This document shows, one piece after another, positions 16,890 through 24,764 of a stretch of DNA of 64,000 bases. Under the pieces are notes generated by a model. The model was given only the letters and a program-made list of their open reading frames with translations. It did no database searches and was not told where the DNA came from. The position numbers were made by a program, and so were the translations under genes. The first letter of the stretch is position 1. Every line of letters starts with the position of its first letter. This DNA comes from Corynebacterium sp. HMSC27B11 (lineage in GTDB: Bacteria > Actinomycetota > Actinomycetes > Mycobacteriales > Mycobacteriaceae): the NCBI RefSeq assembly GCF_001815985.1, contig NZ_KV823552.1, forward strand, positions 79,971 to 143,970. Direction: 5' to 3'.

Positions 16890-17993
16890 CTATCCCAGCA
16901 GCTTTTCCGTTTGCCCGTAGCGGCGTTCCGCCGCCGCGCGGGTGTCCTCCCACCACTGCTGGTTCTCGCGGTACCAATCGATCGTCGCCGCCAGGCCCGC
17001 GGCGAAGTCGGTATACCGCGGCTGCCAGCCCAGGGCTTGCATCGAGGACGGGTCGATCGCATAGCGGCGGTCGTGCCCGGGGCGGTCGCTCACCCAGTCG
17101 AAGTCATCCGGCTCCCGGCCGAAGGCCGCCAAAAGGTCCCGCACGACCTGCAGGTTATTTCGCTCCCCGTCCGCGCCGATGAGGTACGTCTGCCCCAGCT
17201 CGCCGCGGTCCATAATCGCCCAGACCGCGTCGTTGTGGTCGTCGACGTGGATCCAGTCGCGGACGTTATCCCCCTTGCCATACAGCCGCGGCCGCTGCCC
17301 CTGCAACAGGCCGGTGATCTGACGCGGGATGAATTTCTCCGGGTGTTGGCGCGGCCCATAGTTATTCGAACAGTTACTGATCGTGGCCTTCAGCCCCAGG
17401 CTGCGGACGAAGGCGCGCACCATGTGGTCAGCCGCCGCCTTGGACGCCGAGTAGGGAGAGGAGGGCTGGTAGGGGGTCGTCGGGGTGAAGCGTTGCGGTT
17501 CGTCCAGTGCCAGGTCCCCGAAGACCTCGTCCGTAGAGACGTGGTGCAGGTAGACACCGTGACGCACCGCCGCCTCGGCGAGGTGCACCGTCCCATCCAC
17601 GTTGCTGCGAACGAACAGCGCCGGGTCCAGCAGCGAATTATCGTTGTGCGACTCCGCCGCGAAGTGGACGATGGCCAGCCCGTCGACGTCCGGAACCTCG
17701 GCGGCGACCTCGTCGACCAGGGCGAGCACCGCATCCCGGTCCGCGAGGTCCAGCTGCGTGAATCGGAACCGCCCCGGATAGGCATCCTCCAACGGGGTAC
17801 CGTCCGTAGAGCGCAGGTTCAGCGGATTGGCGGCATAGGTCATCGCGTCCACGACGTGCACGTGCACATCCGGGCGGGTGGCCAGCGTGCGGTGGACGAA
17901 GTTCGCCCCAATAAAACCGGCACCGCCGGTGACCAGCACGTGGGTCAACCGGCGGTGGGGCGCTGCCGCTTGGTCAGCGGTTTGAGCGGTCAC
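16890..17993 (-). CDS. rmlB: dTDP-glucose 4,6-dehydratase RmlB
   Basis: A 367-residue short-chain dehydrogenase/reductase family enzyme that converts dTDP-glucose to dTDP-4-keto-6-deoxyglucose. NAD-binding loop VTGGAGFIGANFVH near residues 21-34, catalytic region VSTDEVFGDL, and the YxxxK pair in YSASKAAADHMV. NCSNNYGPRQHPEKFIP and VRDWIHVDDH are characteristic of the family. It sits on the same strand as rmlC-rmlA but is separated from them by the oppositely oriented MFS gene, so it needs its own promoter. Confidence 0.95.
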   Translation of the reverse strand: MTAQTADQAAAPHRRLTHVLVTGGAGFIGANFVHRTLATRPDVHVHVVDAMTYAANPLNLRSTDGTPLEDAYPGRFRFTQLDLADRDAVLALVDEVAAEVPDVDGLAIVHFAAESHNDNSLLDPALFVRSNVDGTVHLAEAAVRHGVYLHHVSTDEVFGDLALDEPQRFTPTTPYQPSSPYSASKAAADHMVRAFVRSLGLKATISNCSNNYGPRQHPEKFIPRQITGLLQGQRPRLYGKGDNVRDWIHVDDHNDAVWAIMDRGELGQTYLIGADGERNNLQVVRDLLAAFGREPDDFDWVSDRPGHDRRYAIDPSSMQALGWQPRYTDFAAGLAATIDWYRENQQWWEDTRAAAERRYGQTEKLLG

Positions 17994-18034
17994 GAGGAAG
18001 CGTCACACTCCAAGCGTGGGTTCTAGTCGGTGGT

Positions 18035-19150
18035 TTAGTTCAGGCCAGCGTAGGAGTGCAGACCGGAGACCACCATGTTGATGAAGAAGAGGTTGAAGAC
18101 CATCGTCGCGAAAGCGATGACGTTGATCCAGGCAGCCTTGGTGCCACGCCAACCCGGGGTTGCGCGGGCGTGCAGGTAGGCGGCGTAGAGGATCCAGGTG
18201 ATGAAGGACACCGTCTCCTTCGGGTCCCAGCCCCAGAAGCGGCCCCAGGCGGCGTCCGCCCAGATCGCGCCGAAGATGATGCCCAGGCCGAAGATCGGCA
18301 GGGTCCAGATCGCGCTGCGGTAGGCCAGGGCGTCCAGCTTGGAGGCATCCGGCAGCGGGGAGGCGATGGCTCCGAAGAAGCCCTTTTCCTGCCCCTTCGG
18401 GTGCCAGCGGCGCAGCAGGTACATCAGGGAAGCCATGCCGGAGAGCAGGCCGATGCCGCCACCGATGGAGACGGTGGAGACGTGGATGACGAACCAGTTG
18501 GACTGCAGGGCCGGGACGACCGGGGCGGTCTCCGCGTAGAGCTTCGTACCGCCGTAGAACAGCAGCAGGGTCACCGGGGTCAGCACCCACGGCCACATCA
18601 CGCGCATCGAGCGGCGGTTGATCACCACAGCCGCGGCCACCATGGCGAACAGGGTCACCACCGCGACGTACTCGAAGAGGTTGCCCCACGGGAAGCGGTT
18701 CGCGGACATGCCGCGCAGCACCAGGAAAGCGGCGTGCACGGCGATGGCCAGCCACACCAGCGCCTGAGTAATCCCGCCGAAGGTATCCGCGCGCTTCACG
18801 CGCTGCAGGATCGTTTCGGTGCGCAGCCCCGCCGGCAGGTCGGCCTCGTCCAGGGAGGAGGTCGCGATACCGGAAACGTCGGCCGCGCCGTCGTCCCCGA
18901 CCTCATCGGCAGCGACGTCGGTGGAGCCTGCACCGGATGCGCCAGCACCAACCGCCACCTTCTGGCGACGCTTCGCCTCCTGCGGGGTGGCCTCGTTCTT
19001 CAGCACCCGGGCGCGCTCGCGGCGGGCGTCGTTCGCCAGGCGGACCAGCCCGTAGTAGAACAGGGACACCGCCAGGGCGAGCAGGTACAGCACCACCGTG
19101 GTCTTGTACGCCAGGTCAGAAAACTGCGCGAGATCTTGATTAATCTGCAT
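18035..19150 (-). CDS. ccsB: Cytochrome c maturation protein CcsB (haem handling, ResC/CcsA family)
   Basis: A 371-residue multi-helix membrane protein, part of the system II cytochrome c synthetase that exports haem and ligates it to apocytochromes outside the membrane. The haem-handling WWD-like motif reads WGRFWGWDPKETVSF near residue 300, followed by YAAYLHARATPGWRG. A long polar insertion (about 45-115, Ala/Asp-rich) lies between the first and second helices. Last gene of the leftward run from hemL; resB, encoding its partner, is immediately upstream with a gap of about 140 bp. Confidence 0.9.
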   Translation of the reverse strand: MQINQDLAQFSDLAYKTTVVLYLLALAVSLFYYGLVRLANDARRERARVLKNEATPQEAKRRQKVAVGAGASGAGSTDVAADEVGDDGAADVSGIATSSLDEADLPAGLRTETILQRVKRADTFGGITQALVWLAIAVHAAFLVLRGMSANRFPWGNLFEYVAVVTLFAMVAAAVVINRRSMRVMWPWVLTPVTLLLFYGGTKLYAETAPVVPALQSNWFVIHVSTVSIGGGIGLLSGMASLMYLLRRWHPKGQEKGFFGAIASPLPDASKLDALAYRSAIWTLPIFGLGIIFGAIWADAAWGRFWGWDPKETVSFITWILYAAYLHARATPGWRGTKAAWINVIAFATMVFNLFFINMVVSGLHSYAGLN

Positions 19151-19289
19151 GGATTATTTCGATTCCTCAACGGACTAAAGGCATACGCCGACTAAGGCGC
19201 ATCTCTTGCACATCTAAGATTATCCCCGCCTAGCGGGAAATCCAACACTCCAGCGGCGCCGGATAGTGGCAGCGACCAGCAAAAACGGA

Positions 19290-21002
19290 TTAGCGATCGC
19301 GGAGCTGCTCGTCAAGCCCGTCGCCGAAATCCTCTTCCCAGCTACCGCTGGATACGTGGTGCTCCTCGTCCAGGTCCTCCTCCTCGAGGCCCAGGATCCG
19401 CTCCGCGGTGCGGTTGAACTCCGCACCCCAGCCGGCAGCGTCCGTGCGCGCCAGGCCCGCGATCTCGACCACGGTCCCCGGCTGGCCGTCCTCCCGCGGT
19501 GCCAGGCGCACCCACAGGCGGCGGCGCTTAATCGCCAAGGACACCACCAGGGATACCAGCATCAGCATCGAGAAGATGAAGACCCAGTACAGGCTCGGGT
19601 CGTGGCCAATCTGGATGTTGATGAACTCCTTGGCACCGTCGAAGGTGATCTCGGTGCCGTCGTCCAGCGTGACCTTCTCGCCGACGCGTAGGTTCACGCG
19701 ATCCAGCTTCTCCAGCAGGCCGTTATGCATCTGCTCCGGGTGCAGGGAGAAGATGGACTGCGCGGTGCCGGCGTCCAGCCCCGTCTGGCCGCGGTAGACG
19801 TCGATGGCCACCGCCGGGTCCGTCATCGCCGGGTAGCGGGAGGTCAGCAGCGCACCCTTCTCACCGGTGAACTCCGCGGTGGGGGCGAATAGCCCCTGGA
19901 TGGCGACCTGGTTATTGCGCCGCTCCAGCTCCGTGTCGAACATGTCCGCCGGCGGGTCCCAGCGCATCGCGCCGGAGGAGAGGAAGTTGATCTGATCGTC
20001 CGGACGGAACTGGGTGGTTTCCGTCACCGTCTCGCCGTTCGGCCACTTGATGGTGAACGTCGGCGCGTAACCGTGGCCCTGCAGGTAAATGCGGTCGCCC
20101 TCCAGGCGCAGCGGGTGGTTAACCTTCAGGGTGGTCTTTTCCCACTTCTCGTGCGGCTCGTAGGCGGCATCGCCGACGGCGTAGTCGATGTCCGATTCGA
20201 AGTCCACTGCCTGCCCGTTCGGCAGGTACTCCGCCTTAAAGTTCTTGACGTTGATGCAGAACGGGTGCAGGCCGGTGCCGTCGAAGAGCTGCCCGTGGCG
20301 GAAGGAGTCGAAGTTACCGACCGCGGAGTTACAGAACTCGGAGTTCTCCGTATCGGCGATGATGATCGCCTGGCCCTCGTAGTAGGTGAGACGGCCGACT
20401 CCCACAGCCACGAGGATGCCCACCAGGGCGAGGTGAAAGACGAGGTTCGCGAACTCACGCAGGTAGCCACGCTCCGCGGAGATGGACCAACGCCCCGCGC
20501 GGTCGTCCTCAGCGGACGTCTCCGCGATGTGCCAGCCCTTGAACTCGCGGCGCAGCAGCTCCTTCATCGCCTCCGGCTCGGTGTCCACGGTGCCGGAGAT
20601 GTGATTCGGCATCCGCTTGAGCACCTTCGGGGCCCGCGGCGGGGTGGAGCGCAGCGCCTGGTAGTGATCCCAGCTGCGTGGCAGGATGCAGCCCACCAGC
20701 GAGATGAACAGCAGTACGTAGATCGCCATGAACCACGAGGAGCTGAAAACATCGAACAGGCCCAGCTTGTCGAAGACCTCGGCGGTCTTGCCATTGGCGG
20801 CGATGTAATCGGCCACCTTGTCCTGGTTCAGCGAGCGTTGCGGCAGCAGGGCGCCGGGAATCGCGGCGAGGGCCAGCAGGAAGAGCAGCACCAGGGCCGT
20901 CTTCATCTTGGTGAGCCACTGCCAGCCGCGCTTGGGCAGGCCCAGAATCAGCCGGGCCACGTTATTCCCGCCCGGCTTCGTACCGGCCTTGCGCTCAGTC
21001 AT
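19290..21002 (-). CDS. resB: Cytochrome c maturation protein ResB
   Basis: A 570-residue membrane protein, the ResB/Ccs1 partner of CcsB. The N-terminal helix starts near residue 35 (MKTALVLLFLLALAAIPGALLPQ), a second lies around 80-100, a third near 190-210 and a fourth after a large extracytoplasmic domain (about 215-480), near VFIFSMLMLVSLVVSLAI. The stretch TALVLLFLLALAAIPGALLPQ is the usual ResB beginning. The acidic C-terminal tail (LGLEEEDLDEEH) is cytoplasmic. The start follows the ccdA stop by 45 bases on the same strand. Confidence 0.92.
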   Translation of the reverse strand: MTERKAGTKPGGNNVARLILGLPKRGWQWLTKMKTALVLLFLLALAAIPGALLPQRSLNQDKVADYIAANGKTAEVFDKLGLFDVFSSSWFMAIYVLLFISLVGCILPRSWDHYQALRSTPPRAPKVLKRMPNHISGTVDTEPEAMKELLRREFKGWHIAETSAEDDRAGRWSISAERGYLREFANLVFHLALVGILVAVGVGRLTYYEGQAIIIADTENSEFCNSAVGNFDSFRHGQLFDGTGLHPFCINVKNFKAEYLPNGQAVDFESDIDYAVGDAAYEPHEKWEKTTLKVNHPLRLEGDRIYLQGHGYAPTFTIKWPNGETVTETTQFRPDDQINFLSSGAMRWDPPADMFDTELERRNNQVAIQGLFAPTAEFTGEKGALLTSRYPAMTDPAVAIDVYRGQTGLDAGTAQSIFSLHPEQMHNGLLEKLDRVNLRVGEKVTLDDGTEITFDGAKEFINIQIGHDPSLYWVFIFSMLMLVSLVVSLAIKRRRLWVRLAPREDGQPGTVVEIAGLARTDAAGWGAEFNRTAERILGLEEEDLDEEHHVSSGSWEEDFGDGLDEQLRDR

Positions 21003-21047
21003 GAGAATGCCCTTTCACGTTGTTTTCGCACACGCTCTACGCACCCG

Positions 21048-21872
21048 TTAGATCGGCAACGTTGCATCACTGATGAACGCGTCCCGAACCCACTCCACAA
21101 ATATTGCCCACTGCCCGGTGAGCAGCAAAATTCCAACAATCACCAGGAGGATGCCGCCGGCCACCTGGATGCGGCGGGAATGGCGGCGCAGGAAGCCAAC
21201 ACCCGCCAGCGCCCGGCGCGAGCCCAAGGCCAGCAGGATGAACGGCAGGCCCAGGCCGATGCAGTAGGCGATGATCAGCAGCACCCCGCGCGCGGCGGTC
21301 GTGCCCTCGGTGCCCGCGGAGACGGAGATGATCGCCGCGAGTGTGGGGCCCAGGCAGGGCGTCCAGCCCAACGCGAAGATCCCGCCGAGCAGCGGGGCTC
21401 CCGCCAGGGTCGTCCAGCGCTTCGGCGCCATCCGGGTATCGGCCTGCAGCGGGGTGATGAAGCCCATGAAGACCACGCCCATGAGGATCGTCACCGCGCC
21501 ACCGATGCGCATGAGCAGCTGCTGGTTGATCCTCAGGGTGCTGATCAGGCCGAAGACCGTGACCGTGGCGAGCAGGAAGATCACGGTGAAACCGGCGACG
21601 AACAGCAGCGCCGCAGCGCCCACGCGTCCCCTTTTATTCGCGACCTTCGTGCCCTGCTCGGTGAACTCGGTATCCGCGCCGACCACGCCCGCGAGATAAG
21701 AGATATAGCCCGGCACCAGCGGGATCACACACGGCGAGGCGAAGGAGACCAGGCCCGCCAGCGCGGCTGCCAGCATCGCAAGAACGAGCGGACCGGCGGA
21801 GACCGTATCCGCGAAACGCTGGCCGATATCCCCCGCAGCGAGGGTCAACACAGCCTGCTCCGGGCTCAGCAC
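21048..21872 (-). CDS. ccdA: Thiol-disulphide membrane transporter CcdA
   Basis: A 274-residue membrane protein of about six helices that passes reducing equivalents across the membrane to keep apocytochrome c thiols reduced. The first redox helix has FASPCVIPLVPGYISYL and the fourth has GWTPCLGPTL, the two conserved Cys-Pro motifs of the family. The start is a GTG directly following the TAA of the upstream TlpA-like gene (no gap), so translation is probably coupled. The partner TlpA-like lipoprotein is the likely recipient of electrons. Confidence 0.93.
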   Translation of the reverse strand: MLSPEQAVLTLAAGDIGQRFADTVSAGPLVLAMLAAALAGLVSFASPCVIPLVPGYISYLAGVVGADTEFTEQGTKVANKRGRVGAAALLFVAGFTVIFLLATVTVFGLISTLRINQQLLMRIGGAVTILMGVVFMGFITPLQADTRMAPKRWTTLAGAPLLGGIFALGWTPCLGPTLAAIISVSAGTEGTTAARGVLLIIAYCIGLGLPFILLALGSRRALAGVGFLRRHSRRIQVAGGILLVIVGILLLTGQWAIFVEWVRDAFISDATLPI

Positions 21873-22553
21873 TTAAGCACCCTCCCCGGCCCCGGCGCCG
21901 TCATCCTCGTCGAGGATCGGCTCCAGGACCTTCCACAGTTCATCGTCGGTGATTTCCTTGAGGAAGATGTGGGCCGGACGGTGCTGCTTATCCAGCACGA
22001 TGGTCGTCGGGACGACGGACGCCGGGATACCGCCCAGCCGCAGCGCGGACTTGAACGGTGGGTCGTAGATGGAGGGGTAGGTGATGCCGTAGGTGCGCAC
22101 AAAGTTCTTCGGCTTCTCCCGCGACGAGTCGCGGACGTTGATGCCCAAGACGGTGCCGTCGCCGCGCTTTTCCAGCTTCTCGTGGACGCGCTCCAGGTCA
22201 TCCGCCTCGGAGCGGCACGGCCCGCACCACTGGCCCCAGGTGTTCAGGACGACGGCCTTGCCGGCATAGTCCTCCAGGTTGATCTGCTCGCCTTCCTCCA
22301 TCAGGGACTCGCCGGTGAGGTTGGCGACTTCCTTGCGCTCCTCCTGCGGGTAACTGATGGAGGTCTGCCCCCCTGGGGAGACGAATTCGAAGGTGCCACC
22401 GACCGCGACGGCATCGTCGCCGGTGGCGCCCTCCCCGCAGGCGGTGAGCCCGCCGAGGGAGATGGCGGCGGTGAGCAGCGCGGCCAGTGCGGCGCGGCTG
22501 CGCGAGCGGAGATTGGGACGGGTGCTCCTCAGATGGGCGCCTCGTCGCGACAT
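21873..22553 (-). CDS. TlpA/ResA-like thioredoxin-fold lipoprotein
   Basis: A 226-residue secreted thiol-disulphide protein. An Arg-rich N-terminus and hydrophobic helix end at the lipobox LTAC, whose Cys (near 39) should be lipidated. The thioredoxin-fold active site is WCGPCRSEADDL near residues 112-116. The later cis-Pro region reads GGIPASVVPTTIVLD. It is expected to reduce the CXXCH motif of apocytochromes before haem ligation, fed by CcdA, whose gene follows without a gap. Confidence 0.9.
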   Translation of the reverse strand: MSRRGAHLRSTRPNLRSRSRAALAALLTAAISLGGLTACGEGATGDDAVAVGGTFEFVSPGGQTSISYPQEERKEVANLTGESLMEEGEQINLEDYAGKAVVLNTWGQWCGPCRSEADDLERVHEKLEKRGDGTVLGINVRDSSREKPKNFVRTYGITYPSIYDPPFKSALRLGGIPASVVPTTIVLDKQHRPAHIFLKEITDDELWKVLEPILDEDDGAGAGEGA

Positions 22554-22599
22554 GGGACCTACCTACCTTTCTGCTGCTATTCGCTCGGGTTGCGACCCG

Positions 22600-23205
22600 T
22601 TAAATATCGGCTGCGGGCTCGGAATAGATCATGTCCACCAGCTCCTTGCCCTCGAAGATCAGGGAGGTCACGCTGGCGAGGTTGCACTGGCGGGCGGCCG
22701 GGTTGTGGGCCAGCTTCTGGCCGCGCACATCGCGCTGGATCATCACGATCGGCAGCTGGTGGCTCACGATCACGGCCTCGGAGCCACGGGCGGCAGCGCG
22801 GGCGGATTCCACGGCCTCCCACATGCGGTCGCGGATCTCGGTATAGGGCTCACCCCAACTCGGCTCGGCCGGGCGGCGCAGCATGTGCCAGCGCTTGGGA
22901 TTCCACAGCGCGGAGCGCACCCCCTTGATATGCAGACCTTCGAGGTCGTTACCCGCCTCGATGACCCGCTCATCGGTCTGGATCTCCAGGCCGAGTTTCT
23001 CGGCGAAGGGCCGGGCCGTCTCCTGTGCGCGCTGCAGCGGGGAGGCCACCAGGTGGGTGACGTGGTGGTCGGCCAGGTCGGCGGCCGTGGCATGAGCCAT
23101 GTTCTCGCCCCGGGCGGAAAGCCGGTAGCCGGGGAGGCGACCGTAGAGGATCCGATCTGGGTTGTGGACCTCGCCGTGGCGAACCAAATGCACGATGGTT
23201 GTCAT
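22600..23205 (-). CDS. Histidine phosphatase family protein (phosphoglycerate-mutase-like)
   Basis: A 201-residue cytoplasmic phosphohydrolase. The catalytic motif LVRHGEVHNP is at residues 7-16, and the second His lies in AVIVSHQLPIVMIQ. SPLQRAQETARPF carries the conserved Arg. It is shorter than glycolytic GpmA (which is encoded at 44669-45421), so it is a phosphatase of unknown substrate rather than the mutase. Its place between hemL and the TlpA-like gene is conserved in mycobacteria and C. glutamicum as I recall, but no link with haem metabolism is proved. Confidence 0.85.
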   Translation of the reverse strand: MTTIVHLVRHGEVHNPDRILYGRLPGYRLSARGENMAHATAADLADHHVTHLVASPLQRAQETARPFAEKLGLEIQTDERVIEAGNDLEGLHIKGVRSALWNPKRWHMLRRPAEPSWGEPYTEIRDRMWEAVESARAAARGSEAVIVSHQLPIVMIQRDVRGQKLAHNPAARQCNLASVTSLIFEGKELVDMIYSEPAADI

Positions 23206-23239
23206 GCTTGTCGAGCTTACCGGCCGACCCGGCCTGCGC

Positions 23240-24583
23240 CTAAGCCTCCGCGGCGGCGGCTGCCTTCGCGGCTGGCACGAGGGCGGCCTCGAAACGCTCG
23301 AAGTCCGCGTCCGTCAGCGCGGTGGAGACGAACCAGGTCTCGAACACGCTCGGCGGGGCGAAGATGCCGTTGTCCAGCAGCTCGTGGAAGAAGGCCGGGT
23401 AGCGGAAAGTCTCCGCGGCCTTCATCTCCTCGAAGTTGGTGCCCTCGCCGTCCGCGAAGCGCACGGAGAACATCGTCCCAGCGCGCTGGATGTGGTGCTC
23501 CACGGACTCGCGGTCCAGCGCCTCGGTGATCAGCCCGATCAGGCGCTCGGCGTTGGCGTCCAGGGTGCGGTAGGCCTCCTCGTCCGCCAGCTTCAACGAC
23601 GCCAGCCCGCTGGCCATCGCGACCGGGTTACCGGAGAGGGTGCCGGCCTGGTACACCGGGCCGACCGGGGCCAGGTGGTCCATGATCTCGGCGCGGCCAC
23701 CGAAGGCGGCGGCGGGCAGACCACCGGAGACGACCTTGCCGAAGGTCGTGAGGTCGCCGGCCACGCCGTCCTTGCCGAACCAGCCCTGGTAGCCCACGCG
23801 GAAGCCGGTCATGACCTCGTCGACGATGAGCAGCGCGCCGTTGGCGTGCGCAATCTCCTTGAGCTGGGCGTTGAAGCTGGTGCCGTCCGCGGTGATGGAG
23901 GAAACGGTGCCCATGTTGCCCGGGGTGGCCTCGGTGATGATGGCGGCGATCTGGCCCTCGTTCTCCGCAAATGCCTTCTTGACGGCCTCGATGTCGCGGT
24001 ACGGCACCACGACGGTGTCGCTGGCGGCGGCCTTGGTGATGCCCGGGGAGTCCGGCAGGCCGAAGGTGGCCACGCCAGAGCCGGCGGCGACGAGCAGGGA
24101 GTCCACGTGGCCGTGGTAGCAGCCCTCGAACTTCAGGATCTTGTCGCGACCGGTGAAGCCACGGGCCAGGCGCACGGCGGACATGGTGGCCTCGGTGCCG
24201 GAGTTGACCAGGCGGACCTTCTCCACGCTCGTGCGGTTGACGATCTCCTCAGCCAGGTCGACCTCCAGGGAGGTCGGGGCGCCGAAGGACAGGCCGCGGG
24301 AGGCGGTCGACTTCACGGCCTCGACGATCTCCGGGTGGGCGTGCCCGTGGATCATCGGCCCCCAGGAGCACACCAGGTCCACGTAGCTGAGGCCATCGGC
24401 ATCCTGCAGCTGGGAGCCGGAGGCGGAGGTGATGAAGGGGGAGGTTCCACCGACCGAGCCGAAGGCGCGCACCGGGGAGTTCACACCCCCTGGGATGAAG
24501 CGGCGTGCCCGCTCCATCGCCGCCGCACTCTCGTGGTGGCGCTCCTCGGCTGCCGCGTTGACGTTGGTGTTGGTCGAAGCCAT
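23240..24583 (-). CDS. hemL: Glutamate-1-semialdehyde 2,1-aminomutase HemL
   Basis: A 447-residue PLP enzyme of the class III aminotransferase fold, converting glutamate-1-semialdehyde to 5-aminolevulinate, the second step of the C5 haem route begun by HemA (35945-37429). Visible motifs: [18 protein letters not shown] near the N-terminus, [13 protein letters not shown] with the PLP-binding Asp, and the Schiff-base lysine in [24 protein letters not shown] -10-like hexamer near 24644 and AAAGGG upstream suggest its own promoter. First gene of the leftward run ending in ccsB. Confidence 0.95.
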   Translation of the reverse strand: MASTNTNVNAAAEERHHESAAAMERARRFIPGGVNSPVRAFGSVGGTSPFITSASGSQLQDADGLSYVDLVCSWGPMIHGHAHPEIVEAVKSTASRGLSFGAPTSLEVDLAEEIVNRTSVEKVRLVNSGTEATMSAVRLARGFTGRDKILKFEGCYHGHVDSLLVAAGSGVATFGLPDSPGITKAAASDTVVVPYRDIEAVKKAFAENEGQIAAIITEATPGNMGTVSSITADGTSFNAQLKEIAHANGALLIVDEVMTGFRVGYQGWFGKDGVAGDLTTFGKVVSGGLPAAAFGGRAEIMDHLAPVGPVYQAGTLSGNPVAMASGLASLKLADEEAYRTLDANAERLIGLITEALDRESVEHHIQRAGTMFSVRFADGEGTNFEEMKAAETFRYPAFFHELLDNGIFAPPSVFETWFVSTALTDADFERFEAALVPAAKAAAAAEA

Positions 24584-24764
24584 CGCCTACATCGCCCTTT
24601 CTTGTGAAGATTCATCGTCGGTTTAATGCACTACGCTCTCATCCTACCGATGGCCCCGGACACCCCTGCCGGCCCGTGGGCCCGCCTGGTGAGCAGGCTT
24701 CTGGCCTAGCAAGCCGACTGCGCCGGGCGCGGCTGTTCACCCCGGTGCGCGAATATCTCGACCC

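Noticed and set aside
20073..22928. Long + strand open frame across resB, ccdA and the TlpA-like gene
   Set aside because: Shadow of three clear cytochrome maturation genes; low-complexity His/Gln/Arg-rich translation without family features.
22600..23205. Second glycolytic phosphoglycerate mutase
   Set aside because: Too short and lacking the LNERHYG region of GpmA; a general histidine phosphatase fits better.
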